Assembly: GCF_028553745.1 (NCBI RefSeq)
Contig: NZ_CP067129.1
Location: 1,594,501 to 1,658,500 of the forward strand
Direction: 5' to 3'
Length of the DNA stretch: 64,000 bases
From: Paracoccus seriniphilus
GTDB taxonomy: Bacteria > Pseudomonadota > Alphaproteobacteria > Rhodobacterales > Rhodobacteraceae
Notes under the pieces: generated by a model
Database searches by the model: none
What the model saw: only the letters and a program-made list of their open reading frames with translations
Told to the model about the DNA's origin: nothing
Program-made: the position numbers and the translations under genes
Shown: positions 48,571-59,649 of the stretch, piece after piece
Position numbering within the stretch: position 1 is the stretch's first letter
Layout of the letters: every line of letters starts with the position of its first letter

Positions 48571-49455
48571 ATGGCAATTCTGGTAGACAAGAGCACCAAG
48601 GTCATCACGCAGGGCATCACCGGCTCGCAAGGGACCTTCCACACCGAACAGGCGATTGCTTACGGCACGCAGATGGTCGGCGGCGTGACCCCCGGCAAGG
48701 GCGGCACCCAGCATCTGGACCTGCCCGTGTTCAACAGCGTCCATGAGGCCGTTGCGAAAACCGGCGCCACGGCCTCGGCGATCTATGTTCCGCCCCCCTT
48801 CGCAGCCGATTCGATTCTGGAAGCGATCGACGCGGAGATCCCGCTGATCGTGGCCATCACCGAAGGTATCCCGGTTCTGGACATGATGCGCGTCAAACGC
48901 GCCCTGGAAGGTTCCGCCAGCCGCCTGATCGGCCCGAACTGCCCCGGCATCATGACCCCCGACGAATGCAAGATCGGCATCATGCCCGGCAGCATCTTCC
49001 GTCGCGGCAGCGTCGGCGTCGTCTCGCGCTCGGGCACGCTGACCTATGAAGCCGTGAAGCAGACGACCGATGTCGGACTGGGTCAGTCCAGCGCCGTCGG
49101 CATCGGCGGCGACCCGATCAAGGGCATGGAACATATCGACGTTCTGAAGATGTTCCTGGACGACGACGAGACCGAGTCGATCATCATGATCGGTGAAATC
49201 GGTGGCTCGGCCGAAGAAGAAGCCGCGGAATTCCTTGCCGAACAGAAGAAGAAAGGCAAATGGAAGCCGACCGCTGGCTTTATCGCTGGCCGCACGGCGC
49301 CTCCGGGCCGCCGCATGGGTCATGCCGGTGCGATCGTTTCGGGTGGCAAGGGCGACGCGGAATCGAAGATCGAAGCCATGAAAAAGGCCGGGATCGTCGT
49401 TGCCGACAGCCCGGCCGGCCTTGGCGAAGCCGTGTTGAAGGCCATCAATTCCTGA
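48571..49455 (+). CDS. sucD: Succinyl-CoA ligase alpha subunit
   Basis: CoA-binding subunit carrying the phosphohistidine. 294 aa. [19 protein letters not shown] is the CoA site, and the active His is in [15 protein letters not shown] (about residue 250). [20 protein letters not shown] is also conserved. Its SD lies in the last codons of sucC. Confidence 0.97.
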   Translation: MAILVDKSTKVITQGITGSQGTFHTEQAIAYGTQMVGGVTPGKGGTQHLDLPVFNSVHEAVAKTGATASAIYVPPPFAADSILEAIDAEIPLIVAITEGIPVLDMMRVKRALEGSASRLIGPNCPGIMTPDECKIGIMPGSIFRRGSVGVVSRSGTLTYEAVKQTTDVGLGQSSAVGIGGDPIKGMEHIDVLKMFLDDDETESIIMIGEIGGSAEEEAAEFLAEQKKKGKWKPTAGFIAGRTAPPGRRMGHAGAIVSGGKGDAESKIEAMKKAGIVVADSPAGLGEAVLKAINS

Positions 49456-49463
49456 TACGGGAA

Positions 49464-49502
49464 AATGACATGATGTGTCGGCAATCCCGGCACATCATGT
49501 CA
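49464..49502 (+). terminator. Long hairpin after sucD
   Basis: TGACATGATGTG and CACATCATGTCA form a perfect 12-bp inverted repeat, and four inner bases can also pair (with one G-T), leaving a loop of about 5. It lies 9 bases after the sucD stop. There is no T-tract, so it may attenuate, process or stabilise the suc transcript rather than end it; sucA has no obvious separate strong promoter. Confidence 0.55.
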
Positions 49503-49654
49503 CGGGCCGATCATGAGGAGATCACGATGAGCTTCCTTCGCGCGACAGCCGCAACGGCCCGGCCCATATCGGGCATCTGTTGCTGATCATTTGACAAGTC
49601 GCGCTCCCCTCTTGAGTGTGGGGGGCACGGCAAACCGAGGCTTCGGGGAAGAAA

Positions 49655-50056
49655 TTGACCGATCAACCAACCAGCGCCGACCCTGCATCGACCGGATCCG
49701 GTCCTTTCGGCTTTGCCCGCCGACAGGCAGCACCGGTTTCATTGGTCGCGCTTCTCAGTCTCTCGGCCTGCGGAGGAAAGATGACCTCCGACATCCTGCC
49801 CGGCGGCATTCCCGCCAGCACCGATCTTCACGAAGCCAGCACGCTGCCACCCAATGCCGTGCGCACCGTCGCGCGCCGCGATTATGGCTGGCGGTTGATC
49901 TATCATCCTTCCCGTGCACCCGCGAATGCCGAAACAGACGCTGCCCGCGCCCTGTGCGGACTTGAGCGGCGGCCCGTTGCCGCCATCGAACATATCCCGC
50001 GCCTTGATCCCTATGCCGATCCCGGCGCGACCATTATCGACATTACCTGTGCCTGA
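49655..50056 (+). CDS. Hypothetical lipoprotein between sucD and sucA
   Basis: About 133 aa. A hydrophobic segment ending in LSLSAC (Cys near residue 39) looks like a lipobox after an unusually long polar leader. The mature part includes DYGWRLIYHPSRAPANAETD and two cysteines. The start is uncertain: the TTG at 49655 has GGGGAAGAA just before it; a GTG at 49616 is also in frame. It lies within the suc gene group, 44 bases before sucA. Function unknown. Confidence 0.6.
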   Translation: MTDQPTSADPASTGSGPFGFARRQAAPVSLVALLSLSACGGKMTSDILPGGIPASTDLHEASTLPPNAVRTVARRDYGWRLIYHPSRAPANAETDAARALCGLERRPVAAIEHIPRLDPYADPGATIIDITCA

Positions 50057-50100
50057 GACCCATCCAGCCAACCTCCTCCTGCCCTGACCGGGGAAACGCC

Positions 50101-53067
50101 ATGAACGACCAACCCAACAACTCAGATTTTCGCGACTCGTCATTTTTGCAGGGTCACAATGCAGCCTATGTCGAACAGCTCTATGGCCAATGGGCCAAGG
50201 ATCCGGCAGCGGTAGATCAGGCCTGGGCGGAATTCTTCCGCGGGCTGGGCGACCCGGAAGCGGATGCGGTTCGCGAAGCCGAAGGCGCCAGCTGGGCCCG
50301 TGCCGACTGGCCGCCCCTGCCCGCGGATGAGACCACCGCGGCACTGACCGGCGAATGGCCTGCTGGCGACAAGGCCGAGGCGGATGCCGCGATGAAGAAG
50401 ATCGCAGCCAAGGCCGAAGAAAAAGGCGTCAGCCTGTCGGCCGGCCAGATGCGGCAGGCCGTGCTGGACAGCATCCGCGCCCTGATGCTGATCCGTGCTT
50501 TCCGGATCCGGGGCCATCTGCACGCCAATCTGGACCCCCTGGGTCTGCGCGATGTCCCCGATCACGGTGAACTGAAGCCCTCGACCTATGGCTTCGGCCC
50601 CGAAGACATGGATCGTCCGATCTTCATCGACAATGTCCTGGGTCTTGAGGTTGCCTCGATCCGGCAGATTTCCGATCTGATGACCCGCACCTATTGCGGC
50701 ACCTTCGCGCTGCAATACATGCATATCTCGAACCCCGAAGAGGCCGCATGGCTGAAAGAGCGGATCGAGGGCTATGGCAAGGAAATCCAGTTCACCAAGA
50801 ACGGTCGTCGCGCCATCCTGAACAAGCTGGTCGAGGCCGAGGGCTTCGAGAAGTTTCTGCATGTGAAATACATGGGGACCAAGCGTTTCGGTCTGGACGG
50901 CGGTGAAGCGCTGATCCCGGCCATGGAACAGATCATCAAGCGCGGCGGCGCCCTGGGGGTCGAGGATATCGTCATCGGCATGCCCCACCGCGGCCGCCTG
51001 TCGGTCCTGGCAAATGTGCTGTCCAAACCCTATCGCGCCATCTTCCATGAATTCCAGGGCGGCAGCTTCAAACCCGAGGATGTCGATGGCTCGGGCGACG
51101 TGAAATATCACCTCGGTGCTTCCTCTGACCGTGAATTCGACGGCAACAAGGTGCACCTGTCGCTGACGGCGAACCCAAGCCACCTCGAGGCCGTCAACCC
51201 GGTGGTTCTGGGCAAGGCACGTGCCAAGGGCGATCAGCGCGACGATCTGAACGATCGCACGGCGGTTCTGCCGGTGCTGCTGCATGGCGATGCGGCCTTT
51301 GCGGGTCAGGGCGTTGTCGCGGAATGTCTGCAATTGTCGGGCATTCGCGGCCATCGCACCGGCGGCACCATCCATATCGTGGTGAACAACCAGATCGGCT
51401 TTACGACCGCGCCGCATTTCAGCCGCACCTCGCCCTATCCGACCGATATCGCCTTGATGGTCGAAGCCCCGATCTTCCACGTCAATGGCGACGATCCCGA
51501 GGCCGTGGTGCACGCCGCGCGCGTCGCGACCGAGTTCCGCCAGAAGTTCCACAAGGATGTGGTTCTGGACATCTTCTGCTATCGCCGCTTTGGCCATAAC
51601 GAAGGTGACGAACCGATGTTCACCAACCCGGCAATGTATACCGGCATCAAGTCGCACAAGACGACCCTGCAGCTGTATACCGACCGGCTGGTCGCGGACG
51701 GGCTGATCCCCGAAGGCGAGATCGAGGACATGAAGGCGGCATTTCAGGCCCATCTCAATGAAGAATTCGAGATCGGCAAGAACTACAAGCCGAACAAGGC
51801 CGACTGGCTGGACGGGAAGTGGTCGGGCTTTGAACGCGAAGGCGCTGAATATGTCCGCGGCGACACCGGTATTCCGCCCGAAACCATGAGCCGCGTCGGC
51901 AAGGCTTTGACCACCGCGCCAGACGGCTTCAACCTGCACAAGACCGTCGGACGTCTGCTCGAGGCAAAGAAACAGATGTTCGCCAAGGGAGAAGGCTTCG
52001 ACTGGGCAACTGCCGAGGCGCTTGCATTCGGCTCGCTGCTGACCGAGGGTCACGGCGTTCGCCTGTCGGGTCAGGACAGCACGCGCGGCACGTTCAGCCA
52101 ACGTCATTCGGCCTTTATCGACCAGAAGACCGAAGACCGCTATTACCCGCTGAACAATATCTCCGAAGGTCAGGCACGCTACGAAGTCATCGACTCGATG
52201 CTGTCGGAATATGCGGTTCTGGGCTTTGAATATGGCTATTCTCTGGCCGAACCCAACAGCCTGGTGATGTGGGAAGCGCAATTCGGCGATTTCGCCAATG
52301 GCGCCCAGATCATGTTCGACCAGTTCATCAGCTCGGGCGAAAAGAAATGGCTGCGCATGTCCGGCCTGGTCATGCTGTTGCCCCATGGCTTCGAAGGTCA
52401 GGGCCCCGAGCACTCGTCGGCGCGGCTGGAACGCTTCCTGCAGATGTGCGCCGAGGACAACTGGATCTTTGCGAACTGCACGACTCCGGCAAACTATTTC
52501 CACATCCTGCGCCGCCAGATCCATCGTGGCTTCCGCAAGCCGTTGGTGATGATGACCCCGAAATCGCTGCTGCGCCATCCGATGGCCGTCAGCAAGGCCG
52601 AGGACTTCCAGACCGGTTCGACCTTCCACAGGATCCTGTGGGATGACGCCGAACGGGGCAGCTCGCCGACCAAACTGGTTGCAGATGACAAGATCCGCCG
52701 CGTCGTGATTTCCTCGGGCAAGGTCTATTACGACCTGCTGAAGGCCCGCGACGAAGCAAAGATCAATGATGTCTACCTGCTGCGTCTGGAGCAATACTAT
52801 CCGTTCCCGGCCCAGGCCATGGTCAAGGAGCTCGGACGCTTCAAGGATGCCGAAGTCGTCTGGTGTCAGGAAGAGCCCAAGAACCAGGGCGCATGGAGCT
52901 TTGTCGAGCCCTACCTGGAATGGGTGCTGGAACGTCTGGGCGCCAAGCACAGCCGCGCCCGCTACGTCGGCCGAAATGCGGCGGCCTCGCCTGCCACCGG
53001 TCTGGCATCGCGTCACAAGGCAGAACAAGAGGCGCTGGTAAACGAAGCGCTCGTTATCGAAGGATAA
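50101..53067 (+). CDS. sucA: 2-oxoglutarate dehydrogenase E1 component
   Basis: Thiamine-diphosphate enzyme that decarboxylates 2-oxoglutarate and loads the lipoyl arm of SucB. 988 aa, full length. The N-terminal [18 protein letters not shown] is the E2-binding segment. [14 protein letters not shown] and the TPP-site block [14 protein letters not shown] (about residue 395) are present, with [11 protein letters not shown] following. The C-terminal transketolase domain ends normally with [18 protein letters not shown]. It is 4 bases from sucB. Confidence 0.98.
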   Translation: MNDQPNNSDFRDSSFLQGHNAAYVEQLYGQWAKDPAAVDQAWAEFFRGLGDPEADAVREAEGASWARADWPPLPADETTAALTGEWPAGDKAEADAAMKKIAAKAEEKGVSLSAGQMRQAVLDSIRALMLIRAFRIRGHLHANLDPLGLRDVPDHGELKPSTYGFGPEDMDRPIFIDNVLGLEVASIRQISDLMTRTYCGTFALQYMHISNPEEAAWLKERIEGYGKEIQFTKNGRRAILNKLVEAEGFEKFLHVKYMGTKRFGLDGGEALIPAMEQIIKRGGALGVEDIVIGMPHRGRLSVLANVLSKPYRAIFHEFQGGSFKPEDVDGSGDVKYHLGASSDREFDGNKVHLSLTANPSHLEAVNPVVLGKARAKGDQRDDLNDRTAVLPVLLHGDAAFAGQGVVAECLQLSGIRGHRTGGTIHIVVNNQIGFTTAPHFSRTSPYPTDIALMVEAPIFHVNGDDPEAVVHAARVATEFRQKFHKDVVLDIFCYRRFGHNEGDEPMFTNPAMYTGIKSHKTTLQLYTDRLVADGLIPEGEIEDMKAAFQAHLNEEFEIGKNYKPNKADWLDGKWSGFEREGAEYVRGDTGIPPETMSRVGKALTTAPDGFNLHKTVGRLLEAKKQMFAKGEGFDWATAEALAFGSLLTEGHGVRLSGQDSTRGTFSQRHSAFIDQKTEDRYYPLNNISEGQARYEVIDSMLSEYAVLGFEYGYSLAEPNSLVMWEAQFGDFANGAQIMFDQFISSGEKKWLRMSGLVMLLPHGFEGQGPEHSSARLERFLQMCAEDNWIFANCTTPANYFHILRRQIHRGFRKPLVMMTPKSLLRHPMAVSKAEDFQTGSTFHRILWDDAERGSSPTKLVADDKIRRVVISSGKVYYDLLKARDEAKINDVYLLRLEQYYPFPAQAMVKELGRFKDAEVVWCQEEPKNQGAWSFVEPYLEWVLERLGAKHSRARYVGRNAAASPATGLASRHKAEQEALVNEALVIEG

Positions 53068-53071
53068 TCCG

Positions 53072-54580
53072 ATGACCACCGAAGTTCGTGTGCCCACCCT
53101 GGGCGAATCCGTTACCGAGGCCACGATTGCCACCTGGTTCAAGAAACCGGGTGACGCCGTCGCCGTCGATGAGATGCTGTGCGAGCTGGAGACCGACAAG
53201 GTCACGGTCGAAGTGCCCAGTCCGACCGCCGGTGTCCTGACGGAAATCGTAGCCGCCGAAGGTGAAACCGTGGCGCCTGACGCATTGCTGGCCCAGATCG
53301 ATGAAGCTGGCAGCGCCGCGAAAGCTGCGCCCAAAGAACAACCCAAGCCCAAACAAGAAGCGGCAGTATCATCTCCGGAGGACAATAAGGACATGAGCGG
53401 CAAATCCGTGGACGTGATGGTCCCCTCACTTGGCGAAAGCGTCACCGAAGCAACCGTTGCCACCTGGTTCAAGAAGGTCGGCGATCAGGTTGCCGCAGAC
53501 GAGATGCTGTGCGAACTGGAAACCGACAAGGTTTCGGTCGAAGTCCCGGCCCCGGCGGCAGGTGTCCTGACCGAGATCCTGGCACAGGAAGGTGCCACGG
53601 TTGACGCCACGGCCAAGCTGGCGGTGATTGCCGAAGGCGCTTCTGGAGCCAAGGCTGCGCCTGCTGCTGCCGCACAGGCGGCCCCTGCCCAGGCAGCGGC
53701 CTCGGGCAAGGATGTCGAGGACGCCCCCTCGGCCAAGAAGGCCATGGCCGAAAAGGGTCTGAGCCGCGACGACGTTCAGGGCTCGGGCCGTGATGGCCGT
53801 GTCATGAAGGAAGATGTCGCCAAGGCGGCTGCCCCGAAACCCGCGGCTGCCCCGCGCGCGCCCTCGGCCCCGCAGGATGCTTCGCGTGAAGAGCGGGTCA
53901 AGATGACCCGCCTGCGCCAGACCATCGCCCGCCGGCTGAAAGACGCGCAGAACACGGCCGCAATGCTGACCACCTATAACGAAGCCGACATGTCGGGCAT
54001 CATGCAGCTTCGCAATGAATACAAGGAAGCCTTCGAGAAGAAGCACAAGGTCAAGCTGGGCTTCATGTCCTTCTTCGTGAAGGCCTGCTGCCACGCGTTG
54101 AAAGAGGTTCCCGAGGTCAATGCCGAGATCGACGGCACCGACGTGGTTTACAAGAACTATGTCAATATGGGTGTTGCGGTCGGCACGCCTTCGGGTCTGG
54201 TCGTTCCGGTTGTCCGCGACGCCGATCAGAAGAGCTTTGCCGGCATCGAGAAGGAAATTGCCGAACTGGGCAAGAAAGGTCGCGACGGCAAGCTGTCCAT
54301 GGCCGAAATGCAGGGCGGCACCTTCACCATCTCGAATGGTGGCGTCTATGGCTCGCTGATGTCCTCGCCCATTCTGAACCCCCCGCAGTCGGGTATTCTG
54401 GGCATGCACAAGATCCAGGAACGTCCGATGGTTGTCGGCGGCGAGATCGTCATCCGTCCGATGATGTATCTGGCCCTGTCCTATGACCACCGGATCGTTG
54501 ACGGCAAGGGTGCCGTGACCTTCCTGGTGCGCGTCAAGGAAGCGCTGGAAGATCCGCGCCGCCTGTTGATGGATCTCTGA
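53072..54580 (+). CDS. sucB: 2-oxoglutarate dehydrogenase E2 component (dihydrolipoyl succinyltransferase), two lipoyl domains
   Basis: Core transacylase of the OGDH complex. 502 aa, about 100 more than E. coli SucB because it has two N-terminal lipoyl domains (about residues 3-77 and 110-184), each with the lipoyl lysine in CELETDKV. The domains are near copies ([20 protein letters not shown] and [20 protein letters not shown]). Ala/Pro-rich linkers follow, then the peripheral-subunit-binding domain ([20 protein letters not shown]) and the catalytic domain with [13 protein letters not shown]. Two lipoyl domains are usual in this order of bacteria. Confidence 0.97.
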   Translation: MTTEVRVPTLGESVTEATIATWFKKPGDAVAVDEMLCELETDKVTVEVPSPTAGVLTEIVAAEGETVAPDALLAQIDEAGSAAKAAPKEQPKPKQEAAVSSPEDNKDMSGKSVDVMVPSLGESVTEATVATWFKKVGDQVAADEMLCELETDKVSVEVPAPAAGVLTEILAQEGATVDATAKLAVIAEGASGAKAAPAAAAQAAPAQAAASGKDVEDAPSAKKAMAEKGLSRDDVQGSGRDGRVMKEDVAKAAAPKPAAAPRAPSAPQDASREERVKMTRLRQTIARRLKDAQNTAAMLTTYNEADMSGIMQLRNEYKEAFEKKHKVKLGFMSFFVKACCHALKEVPEVNAEIDGTDVVYKNYVNMGVAVGTPSGLVVPVVRDADQKSFAGIEKEIAELGKKGRDGKLSMAEMQGGTFTISNGGVYGSLMSSPILNPPQSGILGMHKIQERPMVVGGEIVIRPMMYLALSYDHRIVDGKGAVTFLVRVKEALEDPRRLLMDL

Positions 54581-54802
54581 TCCTGCCATTCGGTCGGGCG
54601 GCGACAAGCTGCCCGGCCACCCCCTGTTCAAAGGTCTTGCAATGCCCGATCACGGCACCACCACAGAACAGTATTTCAGGCACCCGCGCGTTCCGGGCGG
54701 AACCGCGCCCCAACCTGACCGTTTGACCAGCGGACCGTCGCCGGATCCGTCCCGTTCTTCGGGCCGCCCGCGATCCGGTCTTCCGGGAAAAGGGAATGTT
54801 CC

Positions 54803-55057
54803 ATGCAGATGATCGCGCATTACAGCATTGTTGAATATGCACCGTTCAAGGCGGCTTTCGATGCCGATGCCGAGGATCGCGCAAACAACGGGCTGTCCCT
54901 CTTGCAGCTCTGGCGAGAGGATGACCGCAACGTCTGGGCGCTGTTTTCGGTCTCGGACGCTGCGGCAGCCAGCGCCTATCTGGAGGGCGCCGCTGGTGTC
55001 TTTTACAGCCATGGCGGGGTGATCGACACCTCCTATCATTTCGTCGAGACCGCATGA
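54803..55057 (+). CDS. Hypothetical small protein between sucB and lpd
   Basis: 84 aa, soluble. The pattern AHYSIVEYAPFKAAFDADAE ... LLQLWREDDRNVWALFSVSD resembles ferredoxin-fold dimeric alpha-beta barrel proteins (stress-responsive or monooxygenase-like), but no family is certain. GGGAA lies upstream of the ATG. It overlaps the MAPEG gene by 4 bp, so the two are co-expressed. Confidence 0.65.
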   Translation: MQMIAHYSIVEYAPFKAAFDADAEDRANNGLSLLQLWREDDRNVWALFSVSDAAAASAYLEGAAGVFYSHGGVIDTSYHFVETA

Positions 55058-55446
55058 TGTCACCGGAACTGACCGTCCTTGCACTGGCAGGCCTGTTGCA
55101 GACCGCGCAGTTCGCAGCCTATTCGGTTGCGGCCAACCGGCAGATCGGCACCAGGATCGCCATGGGGCCACGCGACGATGCGCCCAGCCTGACGGGATAT
55201 GCGGGGCGCTTGCAGCGTGCGCTGAACAACCACTTCGAGGGTCTGATCCTGTTCACCCTGGCCGTCGTTGTTGTCACCCTTGGCGACAAAGGTTCGGGGA
55301 TGACGGCAGCTTTGGCGTGGATCTATCTGATATCCCGAGTGATTTATGTGCCAGCCTATGCTTTTGGCTGGGTACCGTGGCGGTCGGTGATCTGGGGCAT
55401 CGGCTTCGCCGCAACGAATTTGATGATCTTGGCTGCGCTGTTCTAG
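55054..55446 (+). CDS. MAPEG family membrane protein
   Basis: 130 aa, four membrane helices. The motif LQRALNNHFEGLILF (about residues 52-66) with the conserved Asn-x-x-Glu pair, and RVIYVPAYAFGWVPWRS further on, identify the MAPEG fold (eicosanoid and glutathione metabolism in eukaryotes; bacterial roles mostly unknown). It is placed between sucB and lpd. Confidence 0.85.
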   Translation: MMSPELTVLALAGLLQTAQFAAYSVAANRQIGTRIAMGPRDDAPSLTGYAGRLQRALNNHFEGLILFTLAVVVVTLGDKGSGMTAALAWIYLISRVIYVPAYAFGWVPWRSVIWGIGFAATNLMILAALF

Positions 55447-55539
55447 GTGCAGCCTGCAAATATCGGGACTGAACCAGCCTTCAGCCCGACCTGTGATGTG
55501 GACGCCGTGCGGGGTCCGAAGGACAAGAAGGAGTAAGCC

Positions 55540-56934
55540 ATGTCCACCTATGATCTGATCGTGATCGGTGCCGGACCCGGCGGCTATGTCTGCGCCATCC
55601 GTGCCGCACAACTGGGCCTCAAGGTCGCCTGTGTCGAAGGGCGCGAAACGCTTGGCGGAACCTGCCTGAACGTGGGCTGCATTCCCTCGAAGGCGCTGCT
55701 GCATGCCAGCCACATGCTGCATGAAACCCACGCAAACTTCGACAAGATGGGCCTGACCGGGGCCAAGGTCAAAGTCGACTGGGCCAAGATGCAGAACTAC
55801 AAGGCCGAAACCGTGACCGGCAACACCAAGGGCATCGAGTTCCTGTTCAAGAAGAACAAAATCGACTGGCTCAAGGGCTGGGCAACCATCGAAGCCCCCG
55901 GCAAGGTCAAGGTCGGCGACACGGTCCATGAGGCGAAGAATATCGTCGTCGCCACCGGCTCGACCCCATCAAGCCTGCCGGGCGTCGAAGTGGACAATGA
56001 CGCCGGTGTCGTGGTCGACTCGACCGGTGCCATTTCGCTGCCGAAGATCCCGAAATCCATGGTCGTGATCGGGGCCGGTGTCATCGGGCTGGAGCTTGGC
56101 TCGGTCTATGCGCGCCTTGGTGCGGAAGTCACCGTGGTGGAATATCTGGATGTCATCACCCCCGGCATGGACGGTGAGGTTCAGAAACAGTTCCAGAAAG
56201 TCCTGACCAAGCAGGGCCTGAAATTCGTTCTGGGCGCCGCCGTCAAGGGCACAAGTGTCACCAAGGGCAAGGCGACCGTGACCTATGCGCTGAAAAAGGA
56301 CGACAGCGAACACAGCATCGAGGCTGAATGCGTGCTGGTCGCGACGGGTCGTCGGCCCAAGGTCGATGGCGTCGGGCTGGACAAGGTTGGCGTCGAGATG
56401 ACGGATCGCGGTTTCGTCAAGGTCGACAAGCATTGGGCGACCAATGTCAAAGGCATCTATGCCATCGGCGATTGCGTCCCCGGCCCGATGCTGGCCCATA
56501 AGGCCGAGGACGAAGGCATGGCCGTGGCCGAGGTCATCGCCGGCAAGCATGGTCACGTGAATTACGATGTCATTCCCGGCGTCATCTACACGACCCCCGA
56601 AGTTGCCAATGTCGGCATGACCGAAGAGGCGGCCAAGGCCGCCGGCCACAAGGTCAAGATCGGCAAATTCCCCTTCATGGGCAATGCCCGTGCCAAGGCG
56701 ATGATGCAGGCCGATGGTTTCGTCAAGATGATTGCCGACGCCGAGACCGACCGGGTTCTGGGTTGCCATATTGTCGGCCCCAATGCCGGCGAGATGATCC
56801 ACGAGGTCTGTGTCGCGATGGAATTCGGTGCCTCTGCCGAGGATATCGCCCTGACCTGCCACGCCCATCCCACAACCTCCGAGGCCGTGCGCGAAGCGGC
56901 TCTGGCATGTGGCGATGGCGCAATCCATGCCTGA
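55540..56934 (+). CDS. lpd: Dihydrolipoyl dehydrogenase (E3)
   Basis: Flavoprotein that reoxidises dihydrolipoamide for OGDH (and often PDH). 464 aa. The FAD loop [10 protein letters not shown] starts at residue 10, the redox disulfide is Cys42-Cys47 in [13 protein letters not shown], and the active His-Glu pair is in [14 protein letters not shown] near the C-terminus. AAGGAG precedes the ATG by 7 bases. Confidence 0.97.
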   Translation: MSTYDLIVIGAGPGGYVCAIRAAQLGLKVACVEGRETLGGTCLNVGCIPSKALLHASHMLHETHANFDKMGLTGAKVKVDWAKMQNYKAETVTGNTKGIEFLFKKNKIDWLKGWATIEAPGKVKVGDTVHEAKNIVVATGSTPSSLPGVEVDNDAGVVVDSTGAISLPKIPKSMVVIGAGVIGLELGSVYARLGAEVTVVEYLDVITPGMDGEVQKQFQKVLTKQGLKFVLGAAVKGTSVTKGKATVTYALKKDDSEHSIEAECVLVATGRRPKVDGVGLDKVGVEMTDRGFVKVDKHWATNVKGIYAIGDCVPGPMLAHKAEDEGMAVAEVIAGKHGHVNYDVIPGVIYTTPEVANVGMTEEAAKAAGHKVKIGKFPFMGNARAKAMMQADGFVKMIADAETDRVLGCHIVGPNAGEMIHEVCVAMEFGASAEDIALTCHAHPTTSEAVREAALACGDGAIHA

Positions 56935-56980
56935 TCAGGTGGCAGGCGACAAGCGCCTGCCCTTGTCCCATGGCGGGCCA

Positions 56981-57463
56981 ATGCGCCGCCATGGGCCTTC
57001 GCGGCGCACACTGATCCTGGGCACCCTGGCCCTGGCAGCCTGTGGCGGTCGGTCGCGAACCCAGAGGATGCCATCCGGCCTGGGCGCAAACGGGCTGTAT
57101 CCGAATGAAACGCCCTATCTGCGCAGCCGGATCAATTACTGGGCCCGCCACTACAATATCCCGGCAGAAATCGTGCAGCGGGTCGTCATCCGTGAATCCT
57201 CGCATCGGCCCGAGGCACGCAATGGCCCTTATTACGGATTGATGCAGATCCTGCCGCAAACCGCGCGCACCATGGGCTATCGCGGTCCGGCTTCGGGCCT
57301 CTTGGATGCCGATACCAACCTGCGTTATGGCGTGAAATATCTGCGCGGCGCATGGCTGGTGGCAGAGGGCGACCCAGATGACACCATCAAATGGTATTCA
57401 CGCGGCTATTACTATGAGGCCAAGCGCAAGGGTCTGCTGAAGAAAACCGGCCTGCGCAGCTAG
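56981..57463 (+). CDS. Lytic transglycosylase domain lipoprotein
   Basis: 160 aa. The N-terminus RRTLILGTLALAACGG holds a lipobox (LAAC, Cys about residue 20). The mature part is a single SLT domain: catalytic Glu in VVIRESSHRPEA, then YYGLMQILPQTARTMGY and LRYGVKYLRGAW. It would cleave peptidoglycan from the inner face of the outer membrane. The chosen ATG (56981) gives a standard signal; an earlier ATG at 56927 overlaps the lpd stop. It overlaps the convergent gene at its 3' end by 4 bp. Confidence 0.85.
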   Translation: MRRHGPSRRTLILGTLALAACGGRSRTQRMPSGLGANGLYPNETPYLRSRINYWARHYNIPAEIVQRVVIRESSHRPEARNGPYYGLMQILPQTARTMGYRGPASGLLDADTNLRYGVKYLRGAWLVAEGDPDDTIKWYSRGYYYEAKRKGLLKKTGLRS

Positions 57464-59481
57464 CCGCGCCTGCGCCGCGCCCGCCCCGCCGAAGCCTGAA
57501 ACCCGACATCCGGCAGGGTGACCACCCCGGCCAGCTTGTCAAAGGCATCCGTGGCATGTGGAATACCATTGGCCGCCACGAAATGCTGCTGGAACAGCGG
57601 CGCGATGGCGGTCTCGATCCGCGTGATCCTGCGCACTTCGGCCTCGATCTCGCGCCGTGCGGCCCGCGAGCACAGCGCCATTCGTGCGCCGGTCCCCGCC
57701 GCATTCCCCGCACTGGTCACACGCGCGGGATCGCAATTGGGGATCATCCCCAGAACCAGCGCATGCAGTGGCGAGATATGGGCGCCAAAGGCTCCGGCCA
57801 GCACGACGCGATCCACCTCTTCAATGCCGAATTCATCCATCAGCAGTCGAGCGCCCGCATGGACCGCCGATTTTGCCAACTGGATGGCGCGGATATCGCC
57901 CTGTGTCACGGCGATGCGCGGTCCGCCGGTTTCGCTGCCATCATGGAGAAGATAGGAAAAGGTCCGCCCGTCAGGGATACAACGGGCGGTGCCGGTCTGT
58001 TCGGGCGAACCTATCAGGCCCGAGCGGTCGATGATGCCCGCAATGCGCATCTCGGCCACGATCTCGATGATCCCCGACCCGCATATGCCGGTGATGCCCG
58101 TCGCCTTCACCGCATCCTCGAAGCCATCTTCATCGGACCAGCTTTCGACACCGATGACGCGGAAGCGGGGCTCCTTCGTGACCGGATCGATCCGCACACG
58201 TTCGATGGCACCGGGTGCGGCGCGCTGGCCGTTGTTGATCTGTGCCCCTTCGAATGCCGGCCCGGTGGGCGATGAACAGGCCAGAACCCGCGTTTCGTCC
58301 CCCAGGATCAGTTCGGCATTGGTCCCGACATCGACGACCAGAACCGGTGCGGCGGATTTCTGCGGCTGCTCGGACAGGACAACGGCGGCAGCATCCGCGC
58401 CGACATGGCCCGCGATCAGCGGCAGGATATAGATTCGCGCGGCCTCATGGATCGGAACCTCCAGATCACGTGCCGGCAGAGAGAGCGCATCCGAGACCAC
58501 CGGCGGGAAAGGCGCCTGCCCCAGTTCGACCGGATCAAGTCCCAGCAGCAGGTGATGCATCACCGGGTTGCACACGATGGTCGCATCGACGATCTGCCGG
58601 GCGGAAACGCCGGCCTCATCCGCCAATCGCGCGACAAGATCACCCAGCCCGGCCCGCACGGCAGCGGTCATCTCGGCCGCGCCCGAGTCATTCATCATGC
58701 CATAGCTGACCCGGCTCATCAGATCCTCGCCAAAGCGGATCTGCGGGTTCATCAGCCCGTCCGAGGCCAGAACGCGCCCATCATCCAGCGCCACAAGGTG
58801 GCCGGCAATGGTGGTCGTGCCCAGATCCACCGCCAGACCCAGCAGGGGTTGCTGGTCAAAACCGGGGATCAGGTCGATCAGACGCGGCGCCATGCCCTCG
58901 GCCTGTCCAATGATCGCCGTCACCTGCCAGTCGCCCTTGCGCAGCACCTTCTGGATTCGCGCCAGAACCGGCAGATCCGCGGTCAGGCCCTCGATCTGCC
59001 ATTGCTGCGCCAAGGCGCTGGAAATCCGATCGAAGTCGCTGTCGGGATCATGCAGGCTCGGCTGTGTGACCTCGATGAAATAGCTGCGCACGGCGGGGTC
59101 CATGACCATCACCCGTTCGCTCGCCGATTTACGGATCACCTGGCGGTGCAACTGGCTTTCAGGCGGCACATCGATCACCGCGTCCGATTGCAACCGGGCC
59201 TGACAGCCCAGACGCCGTCCCGCCTGCAACCCGCGCAGCCGATCATAGCGCTGTTCGACCTCATTTATCGCAGTCAGCGCGTCCGGAGCCATGGCAATGC
59301 CATGTTTGGCAAATTGTCCCGCCCCCGGTGCCACCTGGCATTTCGAACAGATGCCCCGTCCACCGCAAACGGAATCCAGATCGACACCAAGCTTTCGCGC
59401 CGCATCCAGCACCGAAATTCCGGCAGGCACCCGCCCCCTTTTCCCGGAAGGGGTAAAGACCACCAAGACATCATCCGACAT
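57460..59481 (-). CDS. DUF4445/RACo-type corrinoid reactivation protein with 2Fe-2S domain (ASKHA fold)
   Basis: 673 aa. Residues about 1-95 form a plant-type ferredoxin domain: Cys ligands in SVCGGRGICSKC and later LGCQAR. A middle domain is followed by an ASKHA ATPase (LAVDLGTTTIAGHLV about residue 230; VVDVGTNAELILG; ITGICGSGIIEIV). This is the architecture of RamA/RACo proteins that use ATP to reduce inactive Co(II) corrinoid. In Rhodobacterales, members of this family are reported to serve a methionine synthase split into separate proteins, fitting the pterin-binding methyltransferase at 15576. Start at 59481 with GAGG upstream. Confidence 0.88.
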   Translation of the reverse strand: MSDDVLVVFTPSGKRGRVPAGISVLDAARKLGVDLDSVCGGRGICSKCQVAPGAGQFAKHGIAMAPDALTAINEVEQRYDRLRGLQAGRRLGCQARLQSDAVIDVPPESQLHRQVIRKSASERVMVMDPAVRSYFIEVTQPSLHDPDSDFDRISSALAQQWQIEGLTADLPVLARIQKVLRKGDWQVTAIIGQAEGMAPRLIDLIPGFDQQPLLGLAVDLGTTTIAGHLVALDDGRVLASDGLMNPQIRFGEDLMSRVSYGMMNDSGAAEMTAAVRAGLGDLVARLADEAGVSARQIVDATIVCNPVMHHLLLGLDPVELGQAPFPPVVSDALSLPARDLEVPIHEAARIYILPLIAGHVGADAAAVVLSEQPQKSAAPVLVVDVGTNAELILGDETRVLACSSPTGPAFEGAQINNGQRAAPGAIERVRIDPVTKEPRFRVIGVESWSDEDGFEDAVKATGITGICGSGIIEIVAEMRIAGIIDRSGLIGSPEQTGTARCIPDGRTFSYLLHDGSETGGPRIAVTQGDIRAIQLAKSAVHAGARLLMDEFGIEEVDRVVLAGAFGAHISPLHALVLGMIPNCDPARVTSAGNAAGTGARMALCSRAARREIEAEVRRITRIETAIAPLFQQHFVAANGIPHATDAFDKLAGVVTLPDVGFQASAGRARRRRG

Positions 59482-59601
59482 CGCGCACCTCGTTCCTGCA
59501 AGGTCCAGAGTAACGGCACGAAGCGGATCACCGAAACCGCAAATGCGGCAACTGCACGAGGAATTGCGACGCCGCCAGCGGGCGCATTCGCCCACAGTCA
59601 A

Positions 59602-59628
59602 AAAAAGGGGCGGAAACCGCCCCTTTTG
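59602..59628 (-). terminator. Rho-independent terminator after fba
   Basis: AAAAGGGGCGG and CCGCCCCTTTT around a 3-base loop, flanked by T-runs on either strand reading. It begins about 22 bases after the fba stop in its direction of transcription. Confidence 0.85.
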
Positions 59629-59649
59629 TCATCTGCCTGTCCCGGGGCC

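Noticed and set aside
50140..53472. A 1110-codon minus-strand frame opposite sucA/sucB.
   Set aside because: Complement of the strongly conserved sucA; composition (His/Gln/Arg/Asp-rich, no motifs) is that of a shadow frame.
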